Both the position numbers and the translations under genes were made by a program. Of a DNA stretch of 32,841 nucleotides, positions 16,496 through 24,809 are shown piece by piece; the stretch's first letter is position 1, and each line of letters begins with the position of its first letter. The DNA lies in assembly GCA_947449305.1 (NCBI GenBank), contig CANFRA010000015.1, positions 1-32,841 on the forward strand. The letters run 5' to 3'. The DNA is from Burkholderiaceae bacterium. Its GTDB lineage: Bacteria > Pseudomonadota > Gammaproteobacteria > Burkholderiales > Burkholderiaceae. The notes beneath the pieces are model-generated. The model searched no databases, was not told the DNA's origin, and saw only the letters and a list, made by a program, of their open reading frames with translations.

Positions 16496-19017
16496 TGATA
16501 GTTCTCATATATTGAAGGTGGAATAGGCTTAGAAGTAGGCATATATCCAGGCACATTTAGCTTCATGATATCAACTGGACTACTACCAGCACTAGCAAAG
16601 CCCCTAAATTCCACCTGGAAGAGCACCTGAGTGGTGGTTAGCATTGAAGTATTTAACATCTGGGAATATGCACCACGGAGGGTCCAGCAATCTCTCGTCC
16701 ACTCAAAGCCCACTAAAGTATTTAAAGTTTTGGTGGTTAAAGCGTCATAACCCCATCTTCCCAATACTGATAGTTCACGGGTCAGAGGCCATTGCCCAGA
16801 AATATTGTACTGATCGGTTGTAGTCGCAGCAGGGATATAAGTCTGCTGGTTATTTTGAATGGATGCCTGAACGGGTGGTGACCATACATTACGATAGCCA
16901 AAGTTCAGACTTCTACCAGGAGTAGGACGCCAACTACCGCCTACTGTAGTTTGTACAAACCGGTTAAGTTGGGTGTTGTACTGACCAAACATATCAGCGC
17001 TAAAGTTTCCAAGCAGACGAATAGAGCCAGAGCCCAAGGTATCAGAATAGGTTGTGGGATTAACGATATTACCGTTTAAGCCAACTTTTTGACCGGTAAA
17101 TTGTTGTTGTTGTGCCAGCGTTATATTAGCTCGCTCACTACCAGTATTCGCCTCAATCATTCGGCTAGTCATACCCAGCGTTGCCGCATTTCTATCGGCA
17201 ATACGGTCGCTACCAATGAATGTATTTTCAGAAAAGATTTGAGATACGCCGAAGCCCGAAGTAGCCGTATCAAAAATTGGCGTCTGTGCCTGACTTTGAT
17301 ATGGTGTATATACATAAAAAGCTCGTGGCTCTATCGTGAGTAACATGTCGCGCCCAAAAAATCCTTTTAACTCTGCTGCATCTCGCTCAAATGTCATACC
17401 AGAATCCAAGCTAAATGTCGGGATAGTAAAACCCTGCGCTGGCGCTGCTCCCACATTGTTGAATGGGGTTGCGTTATAAGTATTTGATTGGAAACTTACT
17501 TTAGGCGTTAGGTAATATCCTGGCGTCACTTGTGGCAAAGCCATCGCCCCCTTCACTACCGTTCTATCAGCTTGGCTGTATACACCTGGTGCAGTAGCAG
17601 CTAAATGCCCCTGAATGTTGTATGCAAAACGTGTAAAGTCCGTGGAGAAGGTTGTTGCTGGGCCACTCGGCAAGGTTAAATACTTGCCGTTCGTACTTGC
17701 AGTAGCTGGAGTTAAACGATTATTGTAGGTGGCAGAAATATTTGGCAGAACGTTATAAGGTGACTGGACAGTAACCGAAGGATCTGGTTGCAACGTTTGA
17801 AAAGTCAATGCTCTGGCAGACACATTCCAATTACTTAAACTACCCGTAAGCCCCTTAGTCGTTCCGACTTCTTGGCGAAACTGATTGGTTACTGCCCCCG
17901 CAATACTTTGTGAAAATTGTGTTGGGTATAAATTATCTGAGACCCTCGCAACGTTGGCATAGCCTGTCCATGACCCAGGGATAGATAAACCACCGGGTCC
18001 AGTGCCACCATCAAAAACTTGTCGCTGCTGCCAATCATACTTCCATCGATCCGTACCAGTCTGTTTGTCGTATGGTAAAAAATCTCCGCCCAAGGTTCCG
18101 GAATATTTAGAATCTAGAAAACGATACTGCGCTCCCAACATCGCACCACGTTGATTCATATAACGGGGTAACAATAACAAGTCTCGGTTAGGCGCAATAT
18201 TCACGTAGTAAGGCTGTGTAATATCAAGGCCATTGTTTGAGTTGTAAGCTACTACCGGGGCCAAGATACCGGAACGACGCTGACCGCTAGTGGGAGCCGT
18301 AAAATAGGGAACATACGCAATTGGCACATCAAAGAACCGCATCACACCGTGCGTCCCAACCATTTCTTTTTGCTCATTATCGATTTCTAAATTACTGACT
18401 GTGAAATACCAGTCCATGTTCTCTGGGGTGCAGGTCGTATAGGTTGCCTTGTCGAAGACAAAAATATCAGGTCCCTCGATCGTTAATTTTTTTGCTTTAC
18501 CACTGCCACGACTATCACGCAATTCATAAGTAGGCGTCTCCATGAAACCTTCACGTGCATCAACTTTAAACTGTCCGCTAGGTCCCTTAAAGACAACATT
18601 CCCCTTAGAAAGTTCTGCGTTACCAATTAAATCGGCAATATCGGTATCAGGGTCATAGGTAATTTCATCTGCTTTAAGAGCCGCTCCATTGCGACGAATT
18701 TGTGCTCGGCCTTTTAAATGCATATCGCGCTCAACTACACCATCAATTGAATCGCTAGAAGTAAATGTCAGCGCATTACTATCCTCAATTGGCTTACCTA
18801 CGCGCAACTGATCGTCCAATTTCAATATGGTCACGTTGCCACGGTCTGGCAACAAAATAGCATTGGGGTTCAACTTTGAGGTTTGGGGCAATGGAGCTGG
18901 TGCCTGCGCCCGAATCGGCAGTGCGAGTTGAAGCAATATCACCCCCATGATGATGCGCGGGGTTATAGACAAAAAAAGAGGGGCGCAAAGGCCGGCGCGA
19001 CGGCGATAATGACTCAT
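16492..19017 (-). CDS. lptD: LPS-assembly protein LptD
   Basis: An 841-residue outer-membrane protein that, with the lipoprotein LptE, inserts LPS into the outer leaflet. A signal peptide ends near residue 38 (LQLALPIRAQA). An OstA-type beta-jellyroll covers about 90-230 (DGVVERDMHLKGRAQIRRNG, ADEITYDPDTDIADLIGNAEL). The barrel fills the rest. Only two cysteines remain in the mature chain: C196 (TTCTPENMDW), matching the second N-terminal cysteine of the Escherichia coli protein, and C777 (RDCWTLRGAYSQ), in the C-terminal strand where Escherichia coli has a CC pair. So a single disulfide between jellyroll and barrel is expected. It heads a four-gene operon read from a TATAAT shared with the divergent amgK. 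Confidence 0.97.
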   Translation of the reverse strand: MSHYRRRAGLCAPLFLSITPRIIMGVILLQLALPIRAQAPAPLPQTSKLNPNAILLPDRGNVTILKLDDQLRVGKPIEDSNALTFTSSDSIDGVVERDMHLKGRAQIRRNGAALKADEITYDPDTDIADLIGNAELSKGNVVFKGPSGQFKVDAREGFMETPTYELRDSRGSGKAKKLTIEGPDIFVFDKATYTTCTPENMDWYFTVSNLEIDNEQKEMVGTHGVMRFFDVPIAYVPYFTAPTSGQRRSGILAPVVAYNSNNGLDITQPYYVNIAPNRDLLLLPRYMNQRGAMLGAQYRFLDSKYSGTLGGDFLPYDKQTGTDRWKYDWQQRQVFDGGTGPGGLSIPGSWTGYANVARVSDNLYPTQFSQSIAGAVTNQFRQEVGTTKGLTGSLSNWNVSARALTFQTLQPDPSVTVQSPYNVLPNISATYNNRLTPATASTNGKYLTLPSGPATTFSTDFTRFAYNIQGHLAATAPGVYSQADRTVVKGAMALPQVTPGYYLTPKVSFQSNTYNATPFNNVGAAPAQGFTIPTFSLDSGMTFERDAAELKGFFGRDMLLTIEPRAFYVYTPYQSQAQTPIFDTATSGFGVSQIFSENTFIGSDRIADRNAATLGMTSRMIEANTGSERANITLAQQQQFTGQKVGLNGNIVNPTTYSDTLGSGSIRLLGNFSADMFGQYNTQLNRFVQTTVGGSWRPTPGRSLNFGYRNVWSPPVQASIQNNQQTYIPAATTTDQYNISGQWPLTRELSVLGRWGYDALTTKTLNTLVGFEWTRDCWTLRGAYSQMLNTSMLTTTQVLFQVEFRGFASAGSSPVDIMKLNVPGYMPTSKPIPPSIYENYQ

Positions 19018-19033
19018 GGATCCAGACCAGCCT

Positions 19034-19040
19034 TATTATA
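19034..19040. promoter_or_regulatory. Overlapping divergent -10 boxes for lptD and amgK
   Basis: TTATTATA contains TATAAT on the minus strand (19035-19040), 17 bases before the lptD ATG, and TATTAT on the plus strand (19034-19039), 11 bases before the amgK ATG. No clear -35 is seen on either side. Confidence 0.45.
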
Positions 19041-19050
19041 CGAATCGACC

Positions 19051-20055
19051 ATGACTGACTCTCGCCTAAATACCCTCCGCAGCTGGCTAAAAGCCCTAGA
19101 GCCTAACTGGCAATTAGATCTTGACACTTTGGCTCCCGCATCAGCAGATGCAAGCTTTAGACGCTATTTCCGAATTCAGTCCAAAAAGCACAATTGTGGG
19201 ACTTTAATTGTGATGGATGCACCTCCTCAACACGAACCTTTAGATGCTTTTATTCAGGTCGATTTATTGCTCTCTACTGCAGGGTTAAACGTTCCAAAAA
19301 TCCTCGAGCAAAATATTGCTGAGGGCTTTCTTTTATTAAATGATTTGGGCACAAAGACTTATCTCGCAGAACTCAATAGTGAAACTGCAGATCACCTGTA
19401 CGAAGATGCAACTCACGCTCTAGTGCAAATGCAGTTAGCTAGCAGGCCGGATGTACTACCACATTACGATCAAGCACTATTACAAAGAGAGCTGGATTTA
19501 TTTCCTGAATGGTATTTGAAGAAGCATCTCCATATTCAATTAAGTGATTTGCAGCAAGCCCAGCTTAATAAAGCTTTTGAGTTGATTATTGAAAATAATC
19601 TAGCTCAAGCAAAAGTCTATGTTCATCGTGACTATCATTCACGAAATTTAATGGTGACCGAAAAAAATAATCCAGGCGTAATCGATTTTCAAGATGCCGT
19701 GTATGGCCCTATTACTTATGATGCCGCCTCCTTGTGGCGCGATGCTTATATTGCTTGGCCTGAAGAGCGTGTCATTGACTGGGTCATTAAATTCTGGGAG
19801 GAGGGCCGCAAAATTGGCCTCCCAATGCCAAATGATTTCGGTCAGTTCTATCGTGATTTTGAGTGGATGGGATTGCAACGCCATCTTAAAGTCCTTGGTA
19901 TCTTTGCAAGGCTGTTTCATCGCGATGGTAAAGATGGTTATCTCAAAGATATCCCCTTAGTTTTAGAGTACGCCATTGCGACTGCAAACCGTTATATTGA
20001 GTTAAAACCTTTGGCGCGTATTTTGGAGTCAACCCGCCAAAGTAAAGAATGCTAA
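19051..20055 (+). CDS. amgK: N-acetylmuramate/N-acetylglucosamine anomeric kinase AmgK
   Basis: A 334-residue aminoglycoside-phosphotransferase-fold kinase that phosphorylates MurNAc at C1 in the cell-wall recycling route known from Pseudomonas. The catalytic loop is VHRDYHSRNLM with D194 and N199, and the metal-binding aspartate is D212 in GVIDFQDAVYGP. DASFRRYFR near 33-41 is typical of the family. The following gene encodes the partner uridylyltransferase, which supports AmgK over a general phosphotransferase. I chose ATG 19051; an in-frame ATG at 19006 would extend the protein into the start of the divergent lptD and is less likely. No Shine-Dalgarno sequence is visible. In betaproteobacteria this gene commonly lies opposite lptD. 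Confidence 0.88.
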   Translation: MTDSRLNTLRSWLKALEPNWQLDLDTLAPASADASFRRYFRIQSKKHNCGTLIVMDAPPQHEPLDAFIQVDLLLSTAGLNVPKILEQNIAEGFLLLNDLGTKTYLAELNSETADHLYEDATHALVQMQLASRPDVLPHYDQALLQRELDLFPEWYLKKHLHIQLSDLQQAQLNKAFELIIENNLAQAKVYVHRDYHSRNLMVTEKNNPGVIDFQDAVYGPITYDAASLWRDAYIAWPEERVIDWVIKFWEEGRKIGLPMPNDFGQFYRDFEWMGLQRHLKVLGIFARLFHRDGKDGYLKDIPLVLEYAIATANRYIELKPLARILESTRQSKEC

Positions 20056-20065
20056 GTAAAAAGTA

Positions 20066-20782
20066 ATGGACAAGCACAATCCTATCCCTTGTTTTCTTCT
20101 GGCTGCTGGTAGAGGCGAAAGGATGCGTCCACTCACCGATAACTTACCTAAGCCCTTGCTCACAATTCAAAATAAGTCCTTGCTAGCATGGCATCTTGAA
20201 GCCCTTGCTCAGTCAGGCATCCAAAAGGTTGTGATTAATCATGCTTGGCTTGGAGAAAAAATTGAGGAGAGTCTGGGAGATGGTCATCAATTTGGTCTCG
20301 GTATCGAGTACTCCCCAGAAGCTAGCGCTCTGGAAACTGCAGGAGGGATCCGCCAAGCACTCCCCCTACTTTCCCCAGAAGACTATTTTCTAGTGATCAA
20401 TGGCGATGTATTTGCCCCAAATCTAGCAATCAAAGCTCTTTTGGAAAAGGCCTCAAAACTACGAAGCAAGCCCAAAAAAGTACTGGCGCACCTTTTAATG
20501 GTTCCAAACCCAGTTCAACATCCAAATGGTGACTTCTACCTTAAAGACTCCATAGTCAGTACTGACTCATTAGTAGGAGCAGAAAGACTGACTTTTTCAG
20601 GGATTGGCATCTACCATAAAGACCTTTTTAGGGGATTAAAAATGGGCGTCCCTGTCAAACTTGCACCCCTACTGATGCAAGCTATGGAGCAAAATAAAGT
20701 GTCTGGTGAAAAATATACCGGTCCATGGCACGATGTAGGAACTCCACAACGCTTACAAGAGCTCAATGCAGCTTATGAATAA
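20066..20782 (+). CDS. murU: N-acetylmuramate alpha-1-phosphate uridylyltransferase MurU
   Basis: A 238-residue nucleotidyltransferase that makes UDP-MurNAc from MurNAc-1-phosphate, bypassing the MurA/MurB steps that fosfomycin blocks. The signature LAAGRGERMRPLTDNLPKP (12-30) is the nucleotide-binding loop. INGDVFAPN carries the metal-binding aspartate, and TGPWHDVGTPQRL is the C-terminal metal motif. Without context it could be called a glucose-1-phosphate thymidylyltransferase-like enzyme. The preceding amgK, ten bases upstream, makes MurU the better call. Its last bases overlap the start of pepP. Confidence 0.88.
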   Translation: MDKHNPIPCFLLAAGRGERMRPLTDNLPKPLLTIQNKSLLAWHLEALAQSGIQKVVINHAWLGEKIEESLGDGHQFGLGIEYSPEASALETAGGIRQALPLLSPEDYFLVINGDVFAPNLAIKALLEKASKLRSKPKKVLAHLLMVPNPVQHPNGDFYLKDSIVSTDSLVGAERLTFSGIGIYHKDLFRGLKMGVPVKLAPLLMQAMEQNKVSGEKYTGPWHDVGTPQRLQELNAAYE

Positions 20783-22139
20783 CAAGATCTATCAAGAACG
20801 CAGGAATGCGCTCGCAAAACAAATCCACGCTAAATCTGGTGGTGGCATTGCTGTTATTTCTACCGCACCTGAGCTAGCACGTAATCGTGATAGCGAATTT
20901 CCCTATCGTCATGACAGTGATTTCTTTTACTTAACCGGCTTTGAAGAGCCGGGAGCAACCTTGGTTATGGAAGTGAAAAGTAGTGGTCAAGATTACAAAC
21001 TGCAATCCCACTTATTTTGTAGACCAAAAGATCCTGAACGAGAAATTTGGGATGGTATTCGTCTCGGACCTGATGCCGCACCTGCGGTGCTTGGTGTTGA
21101 GTTTGCATATAGCAACCAAGAACTTGATAACAAGTTAGGGGAGCTGCTAGCTGATCAAAGTGCTATTTATATCCCTTTAGCAGAAAGCGCGGAAGCAGAT
21201 CGACGCTTACGTCACTGGATGAAGAAAGTTCGTGGTCAAGCACGTGCTGGTATTAATCCACCTTCAGAATTACATGATGTCGAAGCACTCATTCATGAGA
21301 TGCGCCTCTTCAAGGATGCCCATGAGATTGAGACTATGCGCCGTGCCGCAGCCATCTCTGCGCGCGCCCATATTCGGGCTATGCAAATGTGCAAACCTGG
21401 CTTTCGCGAATATCAACTTGAAGCAGAATTACTTCATGAGTTCCGCAATAGCGGCGCACAAAGTGTTGCCTATAACAGCATTGTTGCTGGAGGTGCAAAC
21501 TCATGCATCCTGCACTACCGAGCTGGATCAACCGAATTACGCAGTGGTGAACTTTGCTTAATTGATGCAGGCTGTGAGCTCGATGGATATGCATCTGATA
21601 TCACTCGCACTTTTCCAGTGAATGGCAAATTTACAGGTCCTCAGCGCACGCTCTACGACATCACCCTCGCTGCACAAGAAGCAGCAGTTGCAATGACCAA
21701 GCCAGGAAACACGTTTATGCAGCCCCACGAGGCGGCACTTAAAGTGCTCACCCAAGGACTGCTAGATGAAAAGCTGCTCAAACTTTCAGAGTTGGGCTCA
21801 CTTGAGAATGCCATCGAGACTGGTGCCTATCGTCGTTTCTACATGCACCGTACCTCCCACTGGCTGGGTATGGATGTGCATGATGTTGGTTCTTATCGCG
21901 AACAAAGTAACCTCTCCTCTACAGAAGAGAAGCCTTGGCGCTTTCTCAAAAGTGGAATGGTCATCACGATTGAACCAGGCTTATATGTAAGACCTGCGGA
22001 TGATATTGATGAGGCTTTCTGGAATATTGGTATTCGCATTGAGGATGACGCAGTGATCCATGATTCTGGCTGCGAATTAATCTCTCGTGGTGTACCAGTG
22101 AAGGCCGATGAGATCGAAGCCGTTATGAAGAATGCTTAA
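20766..22139 (+). CDS. pepP: Xaa-Pro aminopeptidase
   Basis: A 457-residue M24B metallopeptidase (aminopeptidase P) that removes an N-terminal residue before proline. The N-terminal domain opens with NSDSEFPYR-like RDSEFPYRHDSDFFYLTGFEEP. The dinuclear-metal ligands are all visible: two aspartates in LIDAGCELDGYASDITRTF, a histidine in THWLGMDVHDVG-type SHWLGMDVHDVG, and glutamates in TIEPGLYV and RIEDDAVI. Two start codons are possible, ATG 20766 and ATG 20775; both overlap the end of murU, and the second leaves the closest match to known N-termini. The pepP-ubiH pairing is the same as in Escherichia coli. Confidence 0.95.
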   Translation: MQLMNNKIYQERRNALAKQIHAKSGGGIAVISTAPELARNRDSEFPYRHDSDFFYLTGFEEPGATLVMEVKSSGQDYKLQSHLFCRPKDPEREIWDGIRLGPDAAPAVLGVEFAYSNQELDNKLGELLADQSAIYIPLAESAEADRRLRHWMKKVRGQARAGINPPSELHDVEALIHEMRLFKDAHEIETMRRAAAISARAHIRAMQMCKPGFREYQLEAELLHEFRNSGAQSVAYNSIVAGGANSCILHYRAGSTELRSGELCLIDAGCELDGYASDITRTFPVNGKFTGPQRTLYDITLAAQEAAVAMTKPGNTFMQPHEAALKVLTQGLLDEKLLKLSELGSLENAIETGAYRRFYMHRTSHWLGMDVHDVGSYREQSNLSSTEEKPWRFLKSGMVITIEPGLYVRPADDIDEAFWNIGIRIEDDAVIHDSGCELISRGVPVKADEIEAVMKNA

Positions 22140-22148
22140 ATCCAAATC

Positions 22149-23306
22149 ATGAGTGCATCTCGTTGTGACATCTTGATTCAGGGGGGCGGGCCAGTTGGAC
22201 TTGCTTGCGCTGCCTGGACTTTGCAAAAGTTTCCAGATGCAAAAGTCATCCTGATCGATCGAAACCCAGTTGATGATGCTGATCTAGTCGCAGCCGATAG
22301 TCGAGGTATTGCCCTTTCTCATGGCAGCAAACTACTACTCGATACGATTCATGCTTGGCCTGCTGAAAGTGCCGATATTCATCGTGTGCATGTTTCGCAA
22401 GCAGGTCGCTTTGGTCGTGCACTGATGACGCGAGAAGAGCTTAGTCAGGATGCTTTAGGGCACATCATTCGCTATCGTGATATTCACATGACATTACGGC
22501 AAGCACTAAGATCAATTCAGAATAAAAGTCCTCATTTTGTTTGGCAATACCTTAACAAAGAAGATGAGCAGACCAAGATCAACGCCAGATGCATTGTGCA
22601 TGCCGAGGGCGGCCTATTTAAAAATCAAGATTGGGTTGAATCTGGTCGTGACTATGGACAATCAGCTCTAGTAGGATTAGTTGAGGTAGAGAATGCCCCA
22701 CTTCATCAAGCCTGGGAACGCTTTACATCCGAGGGGCCATTGGCAGTTCTTCCAAGTCATTATGGTCCCAATATTTTGAATCTTGTATGGTGTGGAACTC
22801 CCGAATCTTCACAGCACCGCCTACAATTAAGTGATGCTGATTTTCTAAACTCATTACAAAGCGAGTTTGGCTCACGCATTGGACGCTTTCTCAAAATTCA
22901 AGATCGTCGTTTGTTCGAATTAGGCCTAAACTACCGCAAAGAAATTACTAAAGACAATGAGGTGTGGATTGGTAATGCTGCACAAACTTTGCACCCAGTT
23001 GCAGGACAGGGGTTAAATTTAGGATTGCGGGATGCTTTCTTACTGGCTGAAAAGTTAGTTGGGGCGTTTTCAGGGGCAGCAGAAAACCAAACCCCAGAAA
23101 ACATTCAAAGTGCATTAGAGAGTTATGCTCAAAGTCGCAAAATCGATCGCACCACCACCATTGGTCTTACAGACTTCATGGCCAGGGTGTTTACTTCAAA
23201 TCTGGCTCCAATAGTGATGGCTCGTGGATTGGCTTTATCGGCCCTTCAGTGGCTTCCACCAGTCAAAACAGCCTTGGCTCGCCAGATGATGTTCGGTAGG
23301 CGCTAA
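22149..23306 (+). CDS. ubiH: Ubiquinone-biosynthesis FAD-dependent hydroxylase, UbiH/UbiF family
   Basis: A 385-residue flavin monooxygenase. The FAD-binding Rossmann motif is near the start (ILIQGGGPVGLACAAWTL), with DSRGIALSHGS following. The family signature GNAAQTLHPVAGQGLNLGLRD (about 276-296) matches UbiH of Escherichia coli closely. UbiH-type enzymes hydroxylate the ring of the ubiquinone precursor. Betaproteobacteria differ in how many hydroxylases they carry and at which ring carbon each acts, so the exact position is uncertain. It begins ten bases after pepP. Start ATG 22149 directly precedes the first beta strand. A 142-base gap with an inverted repeat follows. Confidence 0.9.
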   Translation: MSASRCDILIQGGGPVGLACAAWTLQKFPDAKVILIDRNPVDDADLVAADSRGIALSHGSKLLLDTIHAWPAESADIHRVHVSQAGRFGRALMTREELSQDALGHIIRYRDIHMTLRQALRSIQNKSPHFVWQYLNKEDEQTKINARCIVHAEGGLFKNQDWVESGRDYGQSALVGLVEVENAPLHQAWERFTSEGPLAVLPSHYGPNILNLVWCGTPESSQHRLQLSDADFLNSLQSEFGSRIGRFLKIQDRRLFELGLNYRKEITKDNEVWIGNAAQTLHPVAGQGLNLGLRDAFLLAEKLVGAFSGAAENQTPENIQSALESYAQSRKIDRTTTIGLTDFMARVFTSNLAPIVMARGLALSALQWLPPVKTALARQMMFGRR

Positions 23307-23360
23307 AGGGCTTAATAGGCCTCCCAAATTTAAGCATTCTTGGGTTGATACGAATTAAGC

Positions 23361-23385
23361 AATCTGCCTAAAAATTAGGCAGATT
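23361..23385. terminator. Perfect 11-bp hairpin between ubiH and dusB
   Basis: AATCTGCCTAA (23361-23371) and TTAGGCAGATT (23375-23385) are exact inverted copies around an AAA loop. No T-run follows on either strand, so it is not a textbook terminator. It may be an RNA-stabilising 3' end for ubiH, an attenuator before dusB-fis, or a protein site. The remainder of this gap shows nothing else clear. Confidence 0.4.
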
Positions 23386-23397
23386 TGGACCTCTTTG

Positions 23398-23406
23398 TGC
23401 TAAAGT
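23398..23406 (+). promoter_or_regulatory. Candidate extended -10 upstream of dusB
   Basis: TGCTAAAGT has the TGn extension and a four-of-six -10 match, 42 bases before the dusB ATG. No -35 is visible at the proper distance. Confidence 0.25.
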
Positions 23407-23448
23407 GTCATGCTTTCCGCAAGACTCTACCAACACTAAGCCCAATTA

Positions 23449-24465
23449 ATGAAAATCGGCCCTCACCTCCTCGCAAATAGACTATTTGTAGCCCCAATGG
23501 CTGGAGTTACTGACCGTCCATTTAGGCAGCTTTGCAAAAAATTGGGCGCTGGTTACGCTGTTTCAGAAATGGTAGCTTCTAATGCCCTACTTTGGAAAAG
23601 CGAAAAGACTCAACGTCGCGCGAATCATGTTGGGGAATTCAAACCCATCGCCGTACAAATTGCAGGTGCAGATCCTTCCATGATGGCTGCTGCGGCAAAA
23701 ATCAATGTAGACCATGGCGCACAAATTATCGATATCAATATGGGCTGCCCCGCCAAAAAGGTTTGCAATGTCGCTGCGGGCTCAGCCTTATTGCGGGATG
23801 AACCATTAGTGCAACAAATTTTGGAGGCGGTAGTTAAAGCCGTTGGCACTGGACCAGATGCAGTACCCGTCACCTTAAAAATTCGTACTGGCTGGGATCG
23901 CGAACATAAGAATGCAATCGAGATTGCTCGTCTTGCAGAACGCTCTGGCATTTCTATGCTAACTGTTCATGGTCGCACAAGGGCGGATCTTTATCATGGC
24001 GAAGCAGAATATGAAACGATTACTGCCGTAAAAAATAATGTGCGCATTCCAGTGGTTGCTAATGGTGATATCAACAGCCCAGAAAAGGCAGAAGCAGTTT
24101 TGAAGATTACAGGTGCTGATGCCATCATGATCGGTCGTGCTGCACAAGGTCGTCCATGGATCTTTCGCGAGATTAATCATTACCTAGAGACTGGTGGAAA
24201 GCTACCAACTCCTGAAATTAATGAGATTCAAGACATCATGAATACTCACTTACTAGATCACTATGAATTTTATGGCGAATATATTGGCTTGCGCACAGCA
24301 CGTAAACACATTGGCTGGTACTGCAAAGGTTTGCGTGATTCGCATGCATTCCGCCAACGCATGAATACTGCTGATGATTGCAAAACTCAATTGCAGATGG
24401 TCAATGATTATTTTGATGAGATGAAATCGCATTCTGACCGTTTACTTTTTTTAGAAGCAGCATAG
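23449..24465 (+). CDS. dusB: tRNA-dihydrouridine synthase B
   Basis: A 338-residue FMN enzyme that reduces specific uridines in the tRNA D-loop. LFVAPMAGVTDRPFRQLCKKLGA-type residues at 12-34 open the TIM barrel. The catalytic cysteine is C100 in DINMGCPAKKV. LTVHGRTRADLYHG and ANGDINSPEKA bind flavin phosphate and substrate, and GADAIMIGRAAQGRPWIF closes the barrel. The C-terminal helical domain recognises tRNA. Length and motif spacing match DusB. It is followed 50 bases later by fis, the same dusB-fis order as in gammaproteobacteria, where the pair is growth-rate regulated. Confidence 0.97.
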   Translation: MKIGPHLLANRLFVAPMAGVTDRPFRQLCKKLGAGYAVSEMVASNALLWKSEKTQRRANHVGEFKPIAVQIAGADPSMMAAAAKINVDHGAQIIDINMGCPAKKVCNVAAGSALLRDEPLVQQILEAVVKAVGTGPDAVPVTLKIRTGWDREHKNAIEIARLAERSGISMLTVHGRTRADLYHGEAEYETITAVKNNVRIPVVANGDINSPEKAEAVLKITGADAIMIGRAAQGRPWIFREINHYLETGGKLPTPEINEIQDIMNTHLLDHYEFYGEYIGLRTARKHIGWYCKGLRDSHAFRQRMNTADDCKTQLQMVNDYFDEMKSHSDRLLFLEAA

Positions 24466-24515
24466 CTTTTAACTAAGCTATAGCCCAATTATTTTGTTTT
24501 TTAGATTTGAATATT

Positions 24516-24755
24516 ATGACCAATAAACATCCAATCAGTGAGTGCATTGAAACCCAGCTTCAGAGCTATTTGAATGACCTCAAAGGCACGCCTCCGGCAG
24601 ATATCTATCAAATGGTGTTGGCAGTAGTCGAAAAACCTATGCTTGAATTAGTCATGCAGCATGCAAAACAAAACCAATCTTTGGCTGCTCAGTACCTTGG
24701 TATCAACCGCAATACCTTGCACAAGAAACTCGTCGAACACCATTTGCTGAAATAA
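24516..24755 (+). CDS. fis: Fis-family nucleoid-associated protein
   Basis: A 79-residue DNA-binding protein. The C-terminal helix-turn-helix is clear: LELVMQHAKQNQSLAAQYLG followed by INRNTLHKKL, almost identical in pattern to Fis and the NtrC C-terminal domain. The N-terminal part is shorter than in Escherichia coli Fis (98 residues), so the beta-hairpin arm that activates Hin-type recombination is likely reduced. I chose ATG 24516; a TTG three codons upstream is possible and neither has a good ribosome site. A T-rich stretch lies just before it. Probably co-transcribed with dusB. Confidence 0.92.
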   Translation: MTNKHPISECIETQLQSYLNDLKGTPPADIYQMVLAVVEKPMLELVMQHAKQNQSLAAQYLGINRNTLHKKLVEHHLLK

Positions 24756-24809
24756 GCCACAACATTACATAACTAATTTCTAAGCCATTTATTAAACTTT
24801 TCGAAAATT

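Noticed and set aside
24459..24478. Hairpin ATAGCTT-TTAACT-AAGCTAT at the end of dusB, with a T-rich stretch further on
   Set aside because: AT-rich stem, and the T-run begins about ten bases later. It would also cut fis off from dusB, against the conserved operon.
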